In this document: positions 33,863 through 42,585 of the stretch, piece after piece
Layout of the letters: each line of letters starts with the position of its first letter
Numbering within the stretch: the first letter of the stretch is position 1
Source: an uncultured Sphingomonadales bacterium
Lineage (GTDB): Bacteria > Pseudomonadota > Alphaproteobacteria > Sphingomonadales > Sphingomonadaceae
DNA length: 64,000 nucleotides
NCBI GenBank assembly: GCA_937898525.1
Contig: CALCBC010000066.1
Span: 49,677-113,676, forward strand
Direction: 5' to 3'
Notes under the pieces: generated by a model
Database searches by the model: none
What the model was told of the DNA's origin: nothing
Seen by the model: only the letters and a program-made list of their open reading frames with translations
Translations under genes and position numbers: made by a program

Positions 33863-35131
33863 ATGGCGGCGGACGAAGCCCGGAGAGCGGTCGAAGCCAC
33901 GTTCCGGATAGAACGGGCGCGGCTCGTCGCCGGTCTCGCGCGCATGGTCCGCGACGTGGACCGTGCGGAGGAGCTGGCGCAGGAGGCGCTGCTCATTGCG
34001 CTCGCCGATTGGCCGAAGAGCGGGGTTCCCGACCGGCCCGGTGCCTGGCTCATGGCGGCGGCGAAACGTCGCGCGATCGACGGGATTCGGCGCGAGCGCA
34101 TGGTTGAGCGCAAGCATGCCGAGATCGCCCGCGAGCTGGACCAGGAAGACGCGAGCGCCGAGGCAATCGAGGCGGCGATCGACGACGACCTCGGTGACGA
34201 GCTGCTCGGCCTGATCTTCACCGCCTGCCACCCGGTGCTGTCCCGCGATGCCCGCGCGGCGCTGACGCTGCGGCTGATCGGCGGGCTGACGACCGAGGAA
34301 ATCGCGCGGGCGTTCCTGGCGAGCGAGCCCACGATCGCGCAGCGTATCGTCCGGGCCAAGAAGGCGATCGCTCGTGCAGGGCTGGCGTTCGAAGTGCCGC
34401 GCGGCGCCGACCGGCAGCAGCGCCTGGCCTCGGTTCTCGAGGTGATCTACCTGATCTTCAACGAAGGCTACGCGGCGACCGCGGGTGACGAACTCGTCCG
34501 GCCGGCACTGTGCGAAGAGGCCCGGCGGCTCGGGCGCATCCTTGCCGGACTGATGCCCGACGAATCCGAGGTCCTTGGCCTGGTCGCACTGATGGAGCTG
34601 CAGGCCTCGCGTCTTGCGGCCCGGACCGGACCCGATGGCGCTCTTGTGCCGCTCCCGGAGCAGAACCGTGCGCGCTGGGACCAGCTTCTGATCCGGCGCG
34701 GCCTCGAAGCGCTGGCGCGGGCCGAAGCCCTTGGCGGTGCCAATGGGCCCTACGCGCTGCAGGCGGCGCTGGCCGCGTGCCACGCCCGAGCGGGGCGGGC
34801 GGAGGAGACCGACTGGCCGCGGATCGCCGGTCTCTACGACAGGCTGAGTGAAGAAATGCCGTCACCCGTGGTCGAGCTGAACCGGGCCGTGGCGCACAGC
34901 ATGGCGTTCGGGCCCGATGCGGGCCTCCGGCTCGTCGAGGCGATCGCGGACGAGCCCCGCCTGCGCGACTACGCGCCCCTGCGCGCGGCACGCGGAGACT
35001 TTCTGTTTCGGGCCGGGCGGTTCGAGCAGGCGAAGGCGCAGTTCGAGGAAGCAGCGCGCCTGACGCGCAACGCGCGCGAGCGCGCCTTCCTGCTGGCGCG
35101 GGCAGAAGCCTGCGCCGCGGGTGTCGGCTAG
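33863..35131 (+). CDS. ECF42-group RNA polymerase sigma factor
   Basis: 422 residues, about twice the length of a minimal ECF sigma. Region 2 is DVDRAEELAQEALLIALADW with WLMAAAKRRAIDGIRRE, and region 4 is LRLIGGLTTEEIARAFLAS with PTIAQRIVRAKKAI. From ~residue 180 there is a long helical C-terminal extension (DUF6596/TPR-like, for example IFNEGYAATAGDEL and SPVVELNRAVAHSMAFGP), which in ECF42 proteins is needed for activity. No anti-sigma gene adjoins, as is usual for this group. Its TAG stop shares bases with the stop of the convergent ATP-grasp gene (CTAG, 35128-35131). Confidence 0.9.
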   Translation: MAADEARRAVEATFRIERARLVAGLARMVRDVDRAEELAQEALLIALADWPKSGVPDRPGAWLMAAAKRRAIDGIRRERMVERKHAEIARELDQEDASAEAIEAAIDDDLGDELLGLIFTACHPVLSRDARAALTLRLIGGLTTEEIARAFLASEPTIAQRIVRAKKAIARAGLAFEVPRGADRQQRLASVLEVIYLIFNEGYAATAGDELVRPALCEEARRLGRILAGLMPDESEVLGLVALMELQASRLAARTGPDGALVPLPEQNRARWDQLLIRRGLEALARAEALGGANGPYALQAALAACHARAGRAEETDWPRIAGLYDRLSEEMPSPVVELNRAVAHSMAFGPDAGLRLVEAIADEPRLRDYAPLRAARGDFLFRAGRFEQAKAQFEEAARLTRNARERAFLLARAEACAAGVG

Positions 35132-36180
35132 ATCAGCTTCCAGCGGCGCAGCGAGTCCGCCAGGATCGTCTCGATCAACTGGGGATGCGTCAGCCCGGCG
35201 AGCTTGGCCGCGCGGCCGAAGACCTTCTCGGACCACAGGTTGCAGTTGAGATTGACCTCGAGGAACCTCACCTCGCCGGTGTCCTCGTTCACCCGGAACT
35301 CGAACCGGCCATAGTCGAACGGGCGGTACTCCGCGTAGAGCTTGGTGGTGTACTCCGAGATCAGCGCCGAGATCTTCTCGTCCTCGAACGGGTCGAGCGA
35401 GTACTTGGCGCTGCGGTCGACCAGGTCGCGCTTCTCGTAATAGGTCCTGAGATGGCTCGGATCGGCCTGGCGGAAGATCATCTTCGGCAGGATCACCGGG
35501 TCGCCCATGGTGATCACCGGTACCTCGACGTCGCTGCCGACGAGAAACGGTTCCACGATCGCATCGTGCCCTTCGTCATGCAACTCCTCGACGGCGCGCG
35601 CGACACCGGGCCAGTCGGTCGCGTCACGCACGCCCCAGCTCGCCGACGAAGCGTTGGGCTTGATGACCCACCGCTCGGCGGGCGGGCAGACGCTCTCGCT
35701 GACAGGCGCGCCGCGGCGGTAGATCGCCCACGGCGCCGTCGGCACGCCGGCTGCCACGGCCGCGCGCTTGGCCAGCGCCTTGTCATCGCTGAGCCCCCGC
35801 AGGATCGGGCTCGCGCCGACGAAAGGCAGGCCGAGGCGCGTGCACAGCAGCGGGCACAGCATCTCCGAGTTGAGGAACCCCGCGCGGTTGAGCAGCGGGA
35901 AGACGAAGTCGACCTCGGGCCGCTCGAACAGGACCTCGAACCTGTCGGCCAGCACCAGGTTCAGGCCGAGCTCCTCGAGGATCGTGCGGATTTCCACGTG
36001 GTACACGGCATGGTTGCCGTCCTCGGGATGGAGACCGCCGCGCCACAGCGCGTGCTTGGCGATGAACAGGAAGCGCAGCCGCTCCCGGGCCTCCGCCGGA
36101 ATCACGAGCGGCGACAAGGGGTGCAAATTCGACGGTGACAAAGCGTGTGAGCCCTTTCGTCGGAAATTTTTCGCGGCCAT
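35128..36180 (-). CDS. ATP-grasp protein (D-Ala-D-Ala ligase-like)
   Basis: 350 residues from ATG 36180; an internal GTG (about 22 codons in) is an alternative. ATP-grasp fold: N-terminal preATP domain (RLRFLFIAKHALWRGGLH), ATP-binding core (GVPTAPWAIYRRGA, RWVIKPNASSASWGVRDA, IVEPFLVGSDVEVPVI) and metal-binding end EDTGEVRFLEVNLNCNLWSE. It should form an amide or related bond from a carboxylate via an acyl phosphate. It differs from Ddl: the family's serine and glycine loop are altered, and the gene sits divergently (40 nt) from a PLP-enzyme-like gene and near a nucleotidyltransferase, not in a cell-wall cluster. Substrates unknown. Confidence 0.82.
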   Translation of the reverse strand: MAAKNFRRKGSHALSPSNLHPLSPLVIPAEARERLRFLFIAKHALWRGGLHPEDGNHAVYHVEIRTILEELGLNLVLADRFEVLFERPEVDFVFPLLNRAGFLNSEMLCPLLCTRLGLPFVGASPILRGLSDDKALAKRAAVAAGVPTAPWAIYRRGAPVSESVCPPAERWVIKPNASSASWGVRDATDWPGVARAVEELHDEGHDAIVEPFLVGSDVEVPVITMGDPVILPKMIFRQADPSHLRTYYEKRDLVDRSAKYSLDPFEDEKISALISEYTTKLYAEYRPFDYGRFEFRVNEDTGEVRFLEVNLNCNLWSEKVFGRAAKLAGLTHPQLIETILADSLRRWKLI

Positions 36181-36220
36181 ATGGGGGCGTGCGCTCGCAG
36201 CAAACCCCAAAAATCCGCAT

Positions 36221-37696
36221 ATGCCCCTGACGCGCGAATTGCGGCTTCCCACTTTGGCGGGCGACGTCGAACCCGACGAGGCCGCGATGCGGGCCATCGA
36301 GTTGCTCTCGAGCGGGGGGGACTCGCGTATTACCCTCGATCCGGTAACCGGCCTGAACAAGTATCTTTCGGGGCCCTATCCGCGCACGACGCTGGCTTAT
36401 GCCTCGTCGACCGCGAACGACATGTCGCATGAGGCTTTCGCGCGCATTCTCGAACTGGCGGACAAGGCCGGCAGGGACGAGGAGGCGCAACTCGAGCGGC
36501 TGCGGTCGCGCCTCAGGGCCGCCTACCGGCTGCCGGACGACTGCGCCATCGTCTTCGCCCCTTCGGGCACCGATCTCGAATATGTCGCCCTGGCGGCCGT
36601 TGCCGGTCGATCGCCGGGGGGAATCCACAACATCCTGCTCGGCGCGGACGAGGTCGGAAGCGGCTGCATCCAGTCGGCCCACGGCCGGTTCTTCGCCGAG
36701 GTCACCGCGCGCGGCCTTCCGGTGGAACCCGGCCAGTGCCTGGCCGGGCTGGAGCGGGTCAGCCTTGCCGACGTTCCCGTCCGCTGCGCCCGGGGCATAG
36801 CCCGGTCGAGCAGCGCGGTCGCCGCCGAGATAGCGACCGAGCTGGCGCTCGCCCGCGGCATGTCGCGCCACGCGCTCGTGCACGTGGTCCACGGCTCCAA
36901 GACCGGGCTCGTGCTGCCCGAGCTGGAGGACATCGACCGTCTCCGGCGCGAGTGGGGCGAGGGCGCGACGTTCGTCATCGACGCGTGCCAGGCCCGCATC
37001 ACGACCGAGGCGCTGCACGCCTATCTCAACCGGGATGCGATCGTCTTCCTGACCGGGTCGAAGTTCATGGGCGGCCCGCCGTTCAACGGCTTCGCGATCA
37101 TACCCGCGGGGGTGGCCGAGCGGGCCGGGACGCTGCCGCCGGGCCTTGCGGGCGTGTTCAGCCGGATCGAATGGCCGCGGGGCTGGCCCGGTCGCGAGAC
37201 GCTGCCCGACGAAAGCAACACCGGCCTGTGGCTCCGCTTCGAAGCCTCGATCTTCGAGCTCGAACGGTTCCAGGCGCTGCCGATGGCGGCCGTCGAGCGA
37301 GTGATCGCCGCGTTCCAGGCCGCCTTGCGCGACGGACTCGCGACGCCGCTGGGCTTCTCGTTCGTGCGTCCTTCGCCCCCGGGCGAGGACGACGAAGAGA
37401 TCGAGCACCCGATCGAGATGCGCACGCTGGCGACGCTCGACGTCAGCCGTTTCCCGGGCGCCTGCAGCTTCGAGGATGCGCAGCGCCTGCACCGCGAACT
37501 GGCGCTCGGCGGCATCCGTCTCGGCCAGCCGGCGCGGTGCGTGCGCAACGGCGGGCCCGAATGGGGCGGCACGCTGCGCGTTGGCCTGTCGATGCCGCAG
37601 ATCGTCGCCTTCGCGAAGCTGGACGAGGCCGATCTCGACCGGCGCCTCGTCGGCGACATGGAGCGCATCGCCGGGGCGCTGCGGGCGGCTGCCTAG
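36221..37696 (+). CDS. PLP-dependent fold-type I-like enzyme, unknown substrate
   Basis: 491 residues from ATG 36221. The order of elements suggests an aminotransferase class V-like fold: phosphate/substrate loop FAPSGTDLEYVALAAV, Asp254 in FVIDACQARITTEA (position of the pyridine-nitrogen aspartate), and Lys281 in FLTGSKFMGGPPFNGF (candidate Schiff-base lysine). The N-terminal ~80 residues contain TGLNKYLSGPYPRTTLAY, which resembles no common aminotransferase start. I do not recognise a characterised family. It is divergent from the ATP-grasp gene and convergent with the nucleotidyltransferase, sharing a CTAG with the latter for both stops. Confidence 0.75.
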   Translation: MPLTRELRLPTLAGDVEPDEAAMRAIELLSSGGDSRITLDPVTGLNKYLSGPYPRTTLAYASSTANDMSHEAFARILELADKAGRDEEAQLERLRSRLRAAYRLPDDCAIVFAPSGTDLEYVALAAVAGRSPGGIHNILLGADEVGSGCIQSAHGRFFAEVTARGLPVEPGQCLAGLERVSLADVPVRCARGIARSSSAVAAEIATELALARGMSRHALVHVVHGSKTGLVLPELEDIDRLRREWGEGATFVIDACQARITTEALHAYLNRDAIVFLTGSKFMGGPPFNGFAIIPAGVAERAGTLPPGLAGVFSRIEWPRGWPGRETLPDESNTGLWLRFEASIFELERFQALPMAAVERVIAAFQAALRDGLATPLGFSFVRPSPPGEDDEEIEHPIEMRTLATLDVSRFPGACSFEDAQRLHRELALGGIRLGQPARCVRNGGPEWGGTLRVGLSMPQIVAFAKLDEADLDRRLVGDMERIAGALRAAA

Positions 37697-38493
37697 GCTC
37701 CTCGCGCGCGCCGCGCGAGGATTTCCTCGCAGACCTTGTAGGTCCGCTCGTTGTCGACATCGACGGCGAGCGCGCCGTCGGTGAACTCGATCACTCGCAC
37801 GACCAGTCCGAGCCGGCGGCTCAACCGCCGCATCGCCGCCTCGCGACTGAACACCCCGAGCCGCAGCAGCAGGATGTTGTGCAGGCCGAACGCGGTGACC
37901 ATCCGCCAGACGCTCTTCATGAACTGCCCCCCGCCGCGAAACACCTGCGCCCCGGCGTCGATCGCCTTGCGGTTGGCGAGGGCATAGACGTTGCAGTTGG
38001 CGTATTCGTCGTCGCGGAAGCGGTAGAAGTTTCGCTGGCCCTCCGGGTGCGCCGCCAGCACGTTGCTCCGGCGCGCCATCGCGGCGACCGCGTCGGCGCC
38101 TTCCAGGGCCTCGCGGACCTGAGCCACGGCGTCGGGCGTGAGCAGGACGTTGTCCGCGGTCGTGACGAAAAACGGACCAGGGTCGTTTCCGGTCGCCGAG
38201 ACGAGGCTGTCGGCGAGGCGCGCCTCGCTCGGCACGAGGTGGATCGGCGCGTTCCTCTCGGCGAACTGCGCGAGGATCGGTCGCAACTCGGGCTCCGCCG
38301 AGGGCTCGACCGAGATGCGGATCTCGGCGAGCCCCGGGACTGTGGTCAGCGTCTCGAGCACGTGCGCGATCAGCGGTTTGCCGGCGATCGGCACGAGGCA
38401 CTTGTGCGACACGCCGGCCCGCGCCGCGAGCGGGTTGACCACGCCCTGCCGCTGACCGGCGAGCACGATCGCGATCGTCGTCGCTTCAGGCAT
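37693..38493 (-). CDS. Nucleotidyltransferase (MobA/GlmU-like NTP transferase)
   Basis: 266 residues from ATG 38493. N-terminal nucleotide-binding signature IAIVLAGQRQGVVNPLAARAG with a changed glycine loop, then VSHKCLVPIAGKPLIAHVLE, the catalytic metal region FFVTTADNVLLTPD, and NCNVYALANRK. Such enzymes activate a sugar or polyol phosphate as a nucleotide derivative; some act on phospholipid head groups. It ends by sharing the CTAG stop with the PLP-enzyme-like gene. Together with the ATP-grasp protein these three look like parts of one small-molecule or surface-ligand pathway (inference). Confidence 0.82.
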   Translation of the reverse strand: MPEATTIAIVLAGQRQGVVNPLAARAGVSHKCLVPIAGKPLIAHVLETLTTVPGLAEIRISVEPSAEPELRPILAQFAERNAPIHLVPSEARLADSLVSATGNDPGPFFVTTADNVLLTPDAVAQVREALEGADAVAAMARRSNVLAAHPEGQRNFYRFRDDEYANCNVYALANRKAIDAGAQVFRGGGQFMKSVWRMVTAFGLHNILLLRLGVFSREAAMRRLSRRLGLVVRVIEFTDGALAVDVDNERTYKVCEEILARRARGA

Positions 38494-38549
38494 GCTCGCC
38501 GTCGGTGCGGAAGGAGCGTCCCATGGGACGAGGCGATCGGCGGTAAGCG

Positions 38550-41177
38550 TCAGTCGCCGAAGGTCCGTTGCCACCAGCCGCTGCGGCGCGGCCTGGCTGC
38601 TTCGGCCTCCGCCTCAGGCTCGGGTGCGGCCTCCGCCTCAGGCTCGGGAGTGCTGGCCGCAACGGCTTCCGTCACGGGTTCCGCTTCCTCCGCCGAGACC
38701 TCGTCGGCCTTCTTGCGGCGCGAGCGCCTGGGCTTGGCGGGCTCTGCTTCGGCTGCGGGTTCGACGGCCGCTTCGACAGCCTCCGGTTCGGCCCCGTCGG
38801 CCTTCCTGCGGCGCGAGCGGGGCTTCGGAGAGGGCTCCGTCTCCGCCTCCGCCGGCGAGGCCTCATTCACCGGCTCCTCGTCGGCTGCCTTTGCCTTGCG
38901 CCGACGGCTGCGCAGTTTCGGCGCCTCCTCGTCCGGCTCAGGCTCGGCTTCGGTCGCGAGTTCGGCGGGCTGCTCTTCGGCGCTCGCCTCCGCCTCCTCG
39001 GCATCCGCGACCTCGGCTACCGCCTCGCCCTCGGCATCTGCGTGGCGACGGCGACGACGGCCGCCGCGCCGCCGGCGCTTGCGCGGCCGTTCGCCGGCTT
39101 CGTCTTCCTCGGTACGCGGCGCTTCGTCGCGCTCACCGTCCTCGTCCTCGGACGTCTCCTCGCCGCTCGCCTCGCGGTCCTCGCGATTGCGCCCGCGGCC
39201 GCCACGGCGGCGCCGGCGCCGCTTGCCGCGGCCTTCGCCGTCGGAACGCTCCTCGCGCGCTTCTTCCTCGTCCTCGAGCTCGAGTTCGTCCTCGGCAACC
39301 GGCTCGTCGTCGTCTTCTTCTTCGACGAGCGGGGCGAAGCGGGGGATCGAGGCCGGCCGCGGGCCGGTGCTGGCGACGCGCATCTTGGCGCCTTCCTGCT
39401 CGCCCTCGGGCAGCACCTCGACCTTGACGCCGTAGCGCTGTTCGATCTCCGCAAGGTCGGCGCGCTTGGCGTTGAGCAGGTACACCGCGGCCTCGGTCGA
39501 GGCGTAGAGCGTGATCGTCGTGCCCTTGCCCTTGGCTGCCTCGTCCTCGATCAGCCGCAGCGCCGAGAGGCCGGCGCTCGAGGCCGTGCGCACGAGACCG
39601 GTGCCGTCGCAGTGCGGGCAGGGGCGGGTGGTCGCTTCGAGCACGCCGGTGCGCAGCCGCTGGCGGCTCATTTCCATCAGCCCGAAGCCGGAAATGCGGC
39701 CGACCTGGATGCGCGCGCGGTCGTTCTTGAGCGCCTCCTTCATCGCCTTCTCGACCTTCCGGATGTTCGATCCGTACTCCATGTCGATGAAGTCGATGAC
39801 GATGAGCCCGGCCATGTCGCGCAGGCGCAACTGGCGGGCGATCTCGCGCGCCGCCTCGAGGTTGGTGTTGAGCGCGGTCGCCTCGATGCCGTGCTCCTTG
39901 GTCGAGCGGCCCGAGTTGATGTCGATCGAGACCAGCGCCTCGGTCGGGTTGATCACCAGGTAGCCGCCGCTCTTGAGCTGCACCACCGGGTCGTACATCG
40001 CCGAGAGCTGGTCCTCGGCGCCGTAGCGCTGGAACAGCGGCACCGGGTCGACGTACTGCTTCACGCGCCGGGCATGGCTCGGCATCAGCAGCTTCATGAA
40101 CTCCTTGGCCGCGCGGTAGCCGCCTTCGCCTTCGACGACGACTTCCTCGATCTCGCGGTTGTAGATGTCGCGAATCGCGCGCTTCACGAGGTCGCTGTCC
40201 GAATGGATCAGCGCCGGCGCGCTCGAGGCGAGGGTCCGCTCGCGGATCTCGTCCCACAGGCGGGCGAGGTAGTCGAAGTCGCGCTTGATTTCGGTCTTGT
40301 TGCGCTGGAGGCCGGCCGTGCGGACGATCAGCCCCATCGACTTGGGCAGGGTCAGCTCGCTGACGATCTGCTTCAGCCGCTTGCGGTCGGCGCCGCTCGA
40401 GATCTTGCGGCTGATGCCGCCGCCGTGGCTCGAGTTCGGCATCAGCACGCAGTAGCGGCCGGCGAGGCTGAGGTAGGTGGTCAGCGCTGCGCCCTTGTTG
40501 CCGCGCTCTTCCTTGACGACCTGGACGAGCAGCACCTGGCGCCGCTGGATCACGTCCTGGATCTTGTAGCGGCGCCGCAGCGCCTGGCGCTTGGCGCGCA
40601 GTTCGTCGATCTCCTTGGCGCGCGACTGGCCGCGGCCCTGGCGGCGCGAGCGCCCGCGCCGTTCGCGCGGGGCTGGCTCGCCTTCTTCATCCACGACGAT
40701 GTCGGCCTCGGCGTCTTCCGCCTCGTCGTCCTCGTCACCGTTCTCGACCAGGCCATCCTCGATCGTGGCGACATGATCCTTGTCGCCGGAGTCGATCTCC
40801 TCGACGTGCGAGACCTCGTCGTCCTCGGCGGCGAAGACTTCCTCTTCGTCGTCGTCTTCGTCGGCGCGCAGCGCGGCTTCTTCCTCCGCGTGCGCCTGCT
40901 CTTCTGCGAGCAGGGCAGCGCGGTCGGCTGCGGGAATCTGGTAGTAGTCCGGGTGGATTTCGCTGAAGGCGAGAAATCCATGCCGGTTGCCGCCGAAATC
41001 GACGAACGCCGCCTGCAGCGACGGTTCGACTCGCGTTACCTTGGCGAGATAGATGTTACCCTTGATCTGCTTGTGTTCGGCAGATTCGAAATCGAATTCC
41101 TCAATCCGGTTGCCCTTGAGCACCGCCACCCGCGTTTCTTCCGGGTGGCGCGCATCGATCAGCATGCGCGTTGCCAT
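38550..41177 (-). CDS. rne: Ribonuclease E
   Basis: 875 residues from ATG 41177 (MATRMLIDARHPEETRV). Endonuclease of mRNA decay and rRNA processing. S1 domain from residue ~36, interrupted by a strongly acidic then basic insertion (~90-205), as seen in other alphaproteobacterial RNase E. Catalytic aspartates are Asp419 (VSIDINSGRST) and Asp462 (IVIDFIDMEYGS); the zinc link is Cys520/Cys523 in CPHCDGTG. The C-terminal ~310 residues are disordered, with alternating acidic and RSRRRK/RRSRRKK blocks (RNA and degradosome binding) and the conserved terminal SGWWQRTF. The reverse strand of this gene also has long open frames, which are composition shadows. Confidence 0.95.
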   Translation of the reverse strand: MATRMLIDARHPEETRVAVLKGNRIEEFDFESAEHKQIKGNIYLAKVTRVEPSLQAAFVDFGGNRHGFLAFSEIHPDYYQIPAADRAALLAEEQAHAEEEAALRADEDDDEEEVFAAEDDEVSHVEEIDSGDKDHVATIEDGLVENGDEDDEAEDAEADIVVDEEGEPAPRERRGRSRRQGRGQSRAKEIDELRAKRQALRRRYKIQDVIQRRQVLLVQVVKEERGNKGAALTTYLSLAGRYCVLMPNSSHGGGISRKISSGADRKRLKQIVSELTLPKSMGLIVRTAGLQRNKTEIKRDFDYLARLWDEIRERTLASSAPALIHSDSDLVKRAIRDIYNREIEEVVVEGEGGYRAAKEFMKLLMPSHARRVKQYVDPVPLFQRYGAEDQLSAMYDPVVQLKSGGYLVINPTEALVSIDINSGRSTKEHGIEATALNTNLEAAREIARQLRLRDMAGLIVIDFIDMEYGSNIRKVEKAMKEALKNDRARIQVGRISGFGLMEMSRQRLRTGVLEATTRPCPHCDGTGLVRTASSAGLSALRLIEDEAAKGKGTTITLYASTEAAVYLLNAKRADLAEIEQRYGVKVEVLPEGEQEGAKMRVASTGPRPASIPRFAPLVEEEDDDEPVAEDELELEDEEEAREERSDGEGRGKRRRRRRGGRGRNREDREASGEETSEDEDGERDEAPRTEEDEAGERPRKRRRRGGRRRRRHADAEGEAVAEVADAEEAEASAEEQPAELATEAEPEPDEEAPKLRSRRRKAKAADEEPVNEASPAEAETEPSPKPRSRRRKADGAEPEAVEAAVEPAAEAEPAKPRRSRRKKADEVSAEEAEPVTEAVAASTPEPEAEAAPEPEAEAEAARPRRSGWWQRTFGD

Positions 41178-41623
41178 TGAATAGTCTCCGGGCGCGTGCG
41201 GCTTCCTTGCCCTGGTCCGAAAGGAACAGGCGGGCAGCCGGGACGCGCCGATCTGTGTGGTTTCCGCCGCGGGAGCGAGCGGAGAATGGATAGGCGCGGC
41301 CGGCAACGAGGCCGGAAACGCCGCGGAACGTGTCTGCCGGAATGCGAAGGCGCGGGGACACTGACCGCGCGGGGGCAATCGCCGCGACGCAACCGTCCGG
41401 TTGCGAGTTGGCGAAATGGCCTGGGCTTCTCATTCGGGCATCAACCTGCAAGCGTGTCCGGAGCTTCAAGTCGGAGCTCCGGCGGAGCCGGCACGGCCGG
41501 GTCGAGGACCCGGTCGCCGGACACGGGTTTGCTAGCATCGGGGGAATGGCTCGGCAACCTTATTGCGCCGTCGAGCAAAAAACCCTTGGTTCGCGAGGCA
41601 AGGCGCCGTTAACCAGCGGCGGG
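41178..41623. other. Divergent intergenic region between rne and the amidase
   Basis: About 445 nt with no supported gene. It should hold the rne promoter and leader (RNase E leaders are autoregulatory in E. coli) and the amidase promoter. A perfect 8-bp hairpin, ccggagct (41458-41465) with agctccgg (41475-41482), and other GC-rich inverted segments are visible. An in-frame ATG at 41546 could extend the amidase by 26 residues. Confidence 0.5.
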
Positions 41624-42511
41624 ATGCCTTACCGACTGCAGCTTGCGCTCGTGTTCGTCGCGCCCGTCATGCTCCTGCTGGCGCTTTACGGACTCGGCCT
41701 TGCGCTGGGCGTCGAACCTCCGCTGCTTGGGCGGGGCTATGTGATCCGGGTCGAACTGCCGGATCCGAGCGAGGGTGTCGGGCTGCCTCCGGTCGAGGGA
41801 CCGCAAGGTCCGGGCCGTCCGCTGATCGTGATCGATGCCGGGCACGGCGGGCACGACCCTGGCGCCAGCGGCACCGGGCCGCTGGCCGGGACCAGGGAAA
41901 AGACCCTCGCGCTCGGCCTCGCGCGCGCCCTGCGAGACGAGCTCCTGCGCGGAGGCGGGGTGCGCGTCGCGATGACCCGCGACGACGACCGGTTCCTTGC
42001 CCTCGAGGAGCGTTCGGAGATCGCCCGGGCGCTCGGCGCGGACCTGTTCCTCTCGATTCATGCCGATTCGGCGGGCGAGAAGTCGGGAATCAGCGGGGCC
42101 AGCGTCTATACGCTCTCGACCCGGGCCTCGAGCGAGGCCGCGGAGCGGTTCGCAGCGCGCGAGAACAGTGCCGACATGGTCAACGGGGTACGCCTCGCCG
42201 GGCGGGACGAGAACGTCAACGCGATCCTCGTCGAGCTGTCGCAGCGGCGGACCCAGGAACAGTCGGACGAATTTGCTTCGCTGATCCTTCGCGAGGGACA
42301 GAGCGTGCTCGACTTCCACCCGCAGGCGAAGCGCTCGGCGGCCCTCGTCGTGCTGCGCGCACCCGATGTTCCCTCGGCGCTGTTCGAGGCCGGCTTCATC
42401 TCCAACCCCGAGGACGCGGAGCGCCTGGCATCCCCCGAAGGTCAGCGCCGCTTCGCAGAGGCGATGGCCCGTGCCGTACGGATCTATTTCGCGCGGCAGT
42501 CGAACCCCTAG
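41624..42511 (+). CDS. N-acetylmuramoyl-L-alanine amidase (Amidase_3)
   Basis: 295 residues from ATG 41624; ATG 41546 in the same frame is possible. N-terminal hydrophobic segment (residues ~6-29) acts as a signal anchor. Zinc amidase domain: IVIDAGHGGHDPGASG with His74, LFLSIHADSAG, and the late glutamate in ALFEAGFISNPEDAERL. Cleaves the bond between muramic acid and the stem peptide during division or cell-wall remodelling. It precedes PBP1A by 74 nt, so a cell-wall pair. It lacks the AMIN domain of AmiC, suggesting a simple periplasmic enzyme. Confidence 0.9.
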   Translation: MPYRLQLALVFVAPVMLLLALYGLGLALGVEPPLLGRGYVIRVELPDPSEGVGLPPVEGPQGPGRPLIVIDAGHGGHDPGASGTGPLAGTREKTLALGLARALRDELLRGGGVRVAMTRDDDRFLALEERSEIARALGADLFLSIHADSAGEKSGISGASVYTLSTRASSEAAERFAARENSADMVNGVRLAGRDENVNAILVELSQRRTQEQSDEFASLILREGQSVLDFHPQAKRSAALVVLRAPDVPSALFEAGFISNPEDAERLASPEGQRRFAEAMARAVRIYFARQSNP

Positions 42512-42585
42512 GCCGCCCGGCATCGCCGAATTTGGTCGTATCGTTCTGGCGCGCGGCGGAATCCGCGTGCTAAAGGCGCGCCGAC

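Noticed and set aside
35783..38401. 872-residue minus-strand ORF opposite the PLP-like gene
   Set aside because: Spans several unrelated genes in another frame and is composition-driven.
36736..39435. 899-residue plus-strand ORF over the PLP-like, nucleotidyltransferase and rne genes
   Set aside because: Antisense and frame shadow of recognised genes in GC-rich DNA; translation is Arg/Pro/Ser low complexity with no domain.
38568..41180. 870-residue plus-strand ORF antisense to rne
   Set aside because: Mirror of the repetitive rne coding sequence; no ribosome-binding site and no family features.
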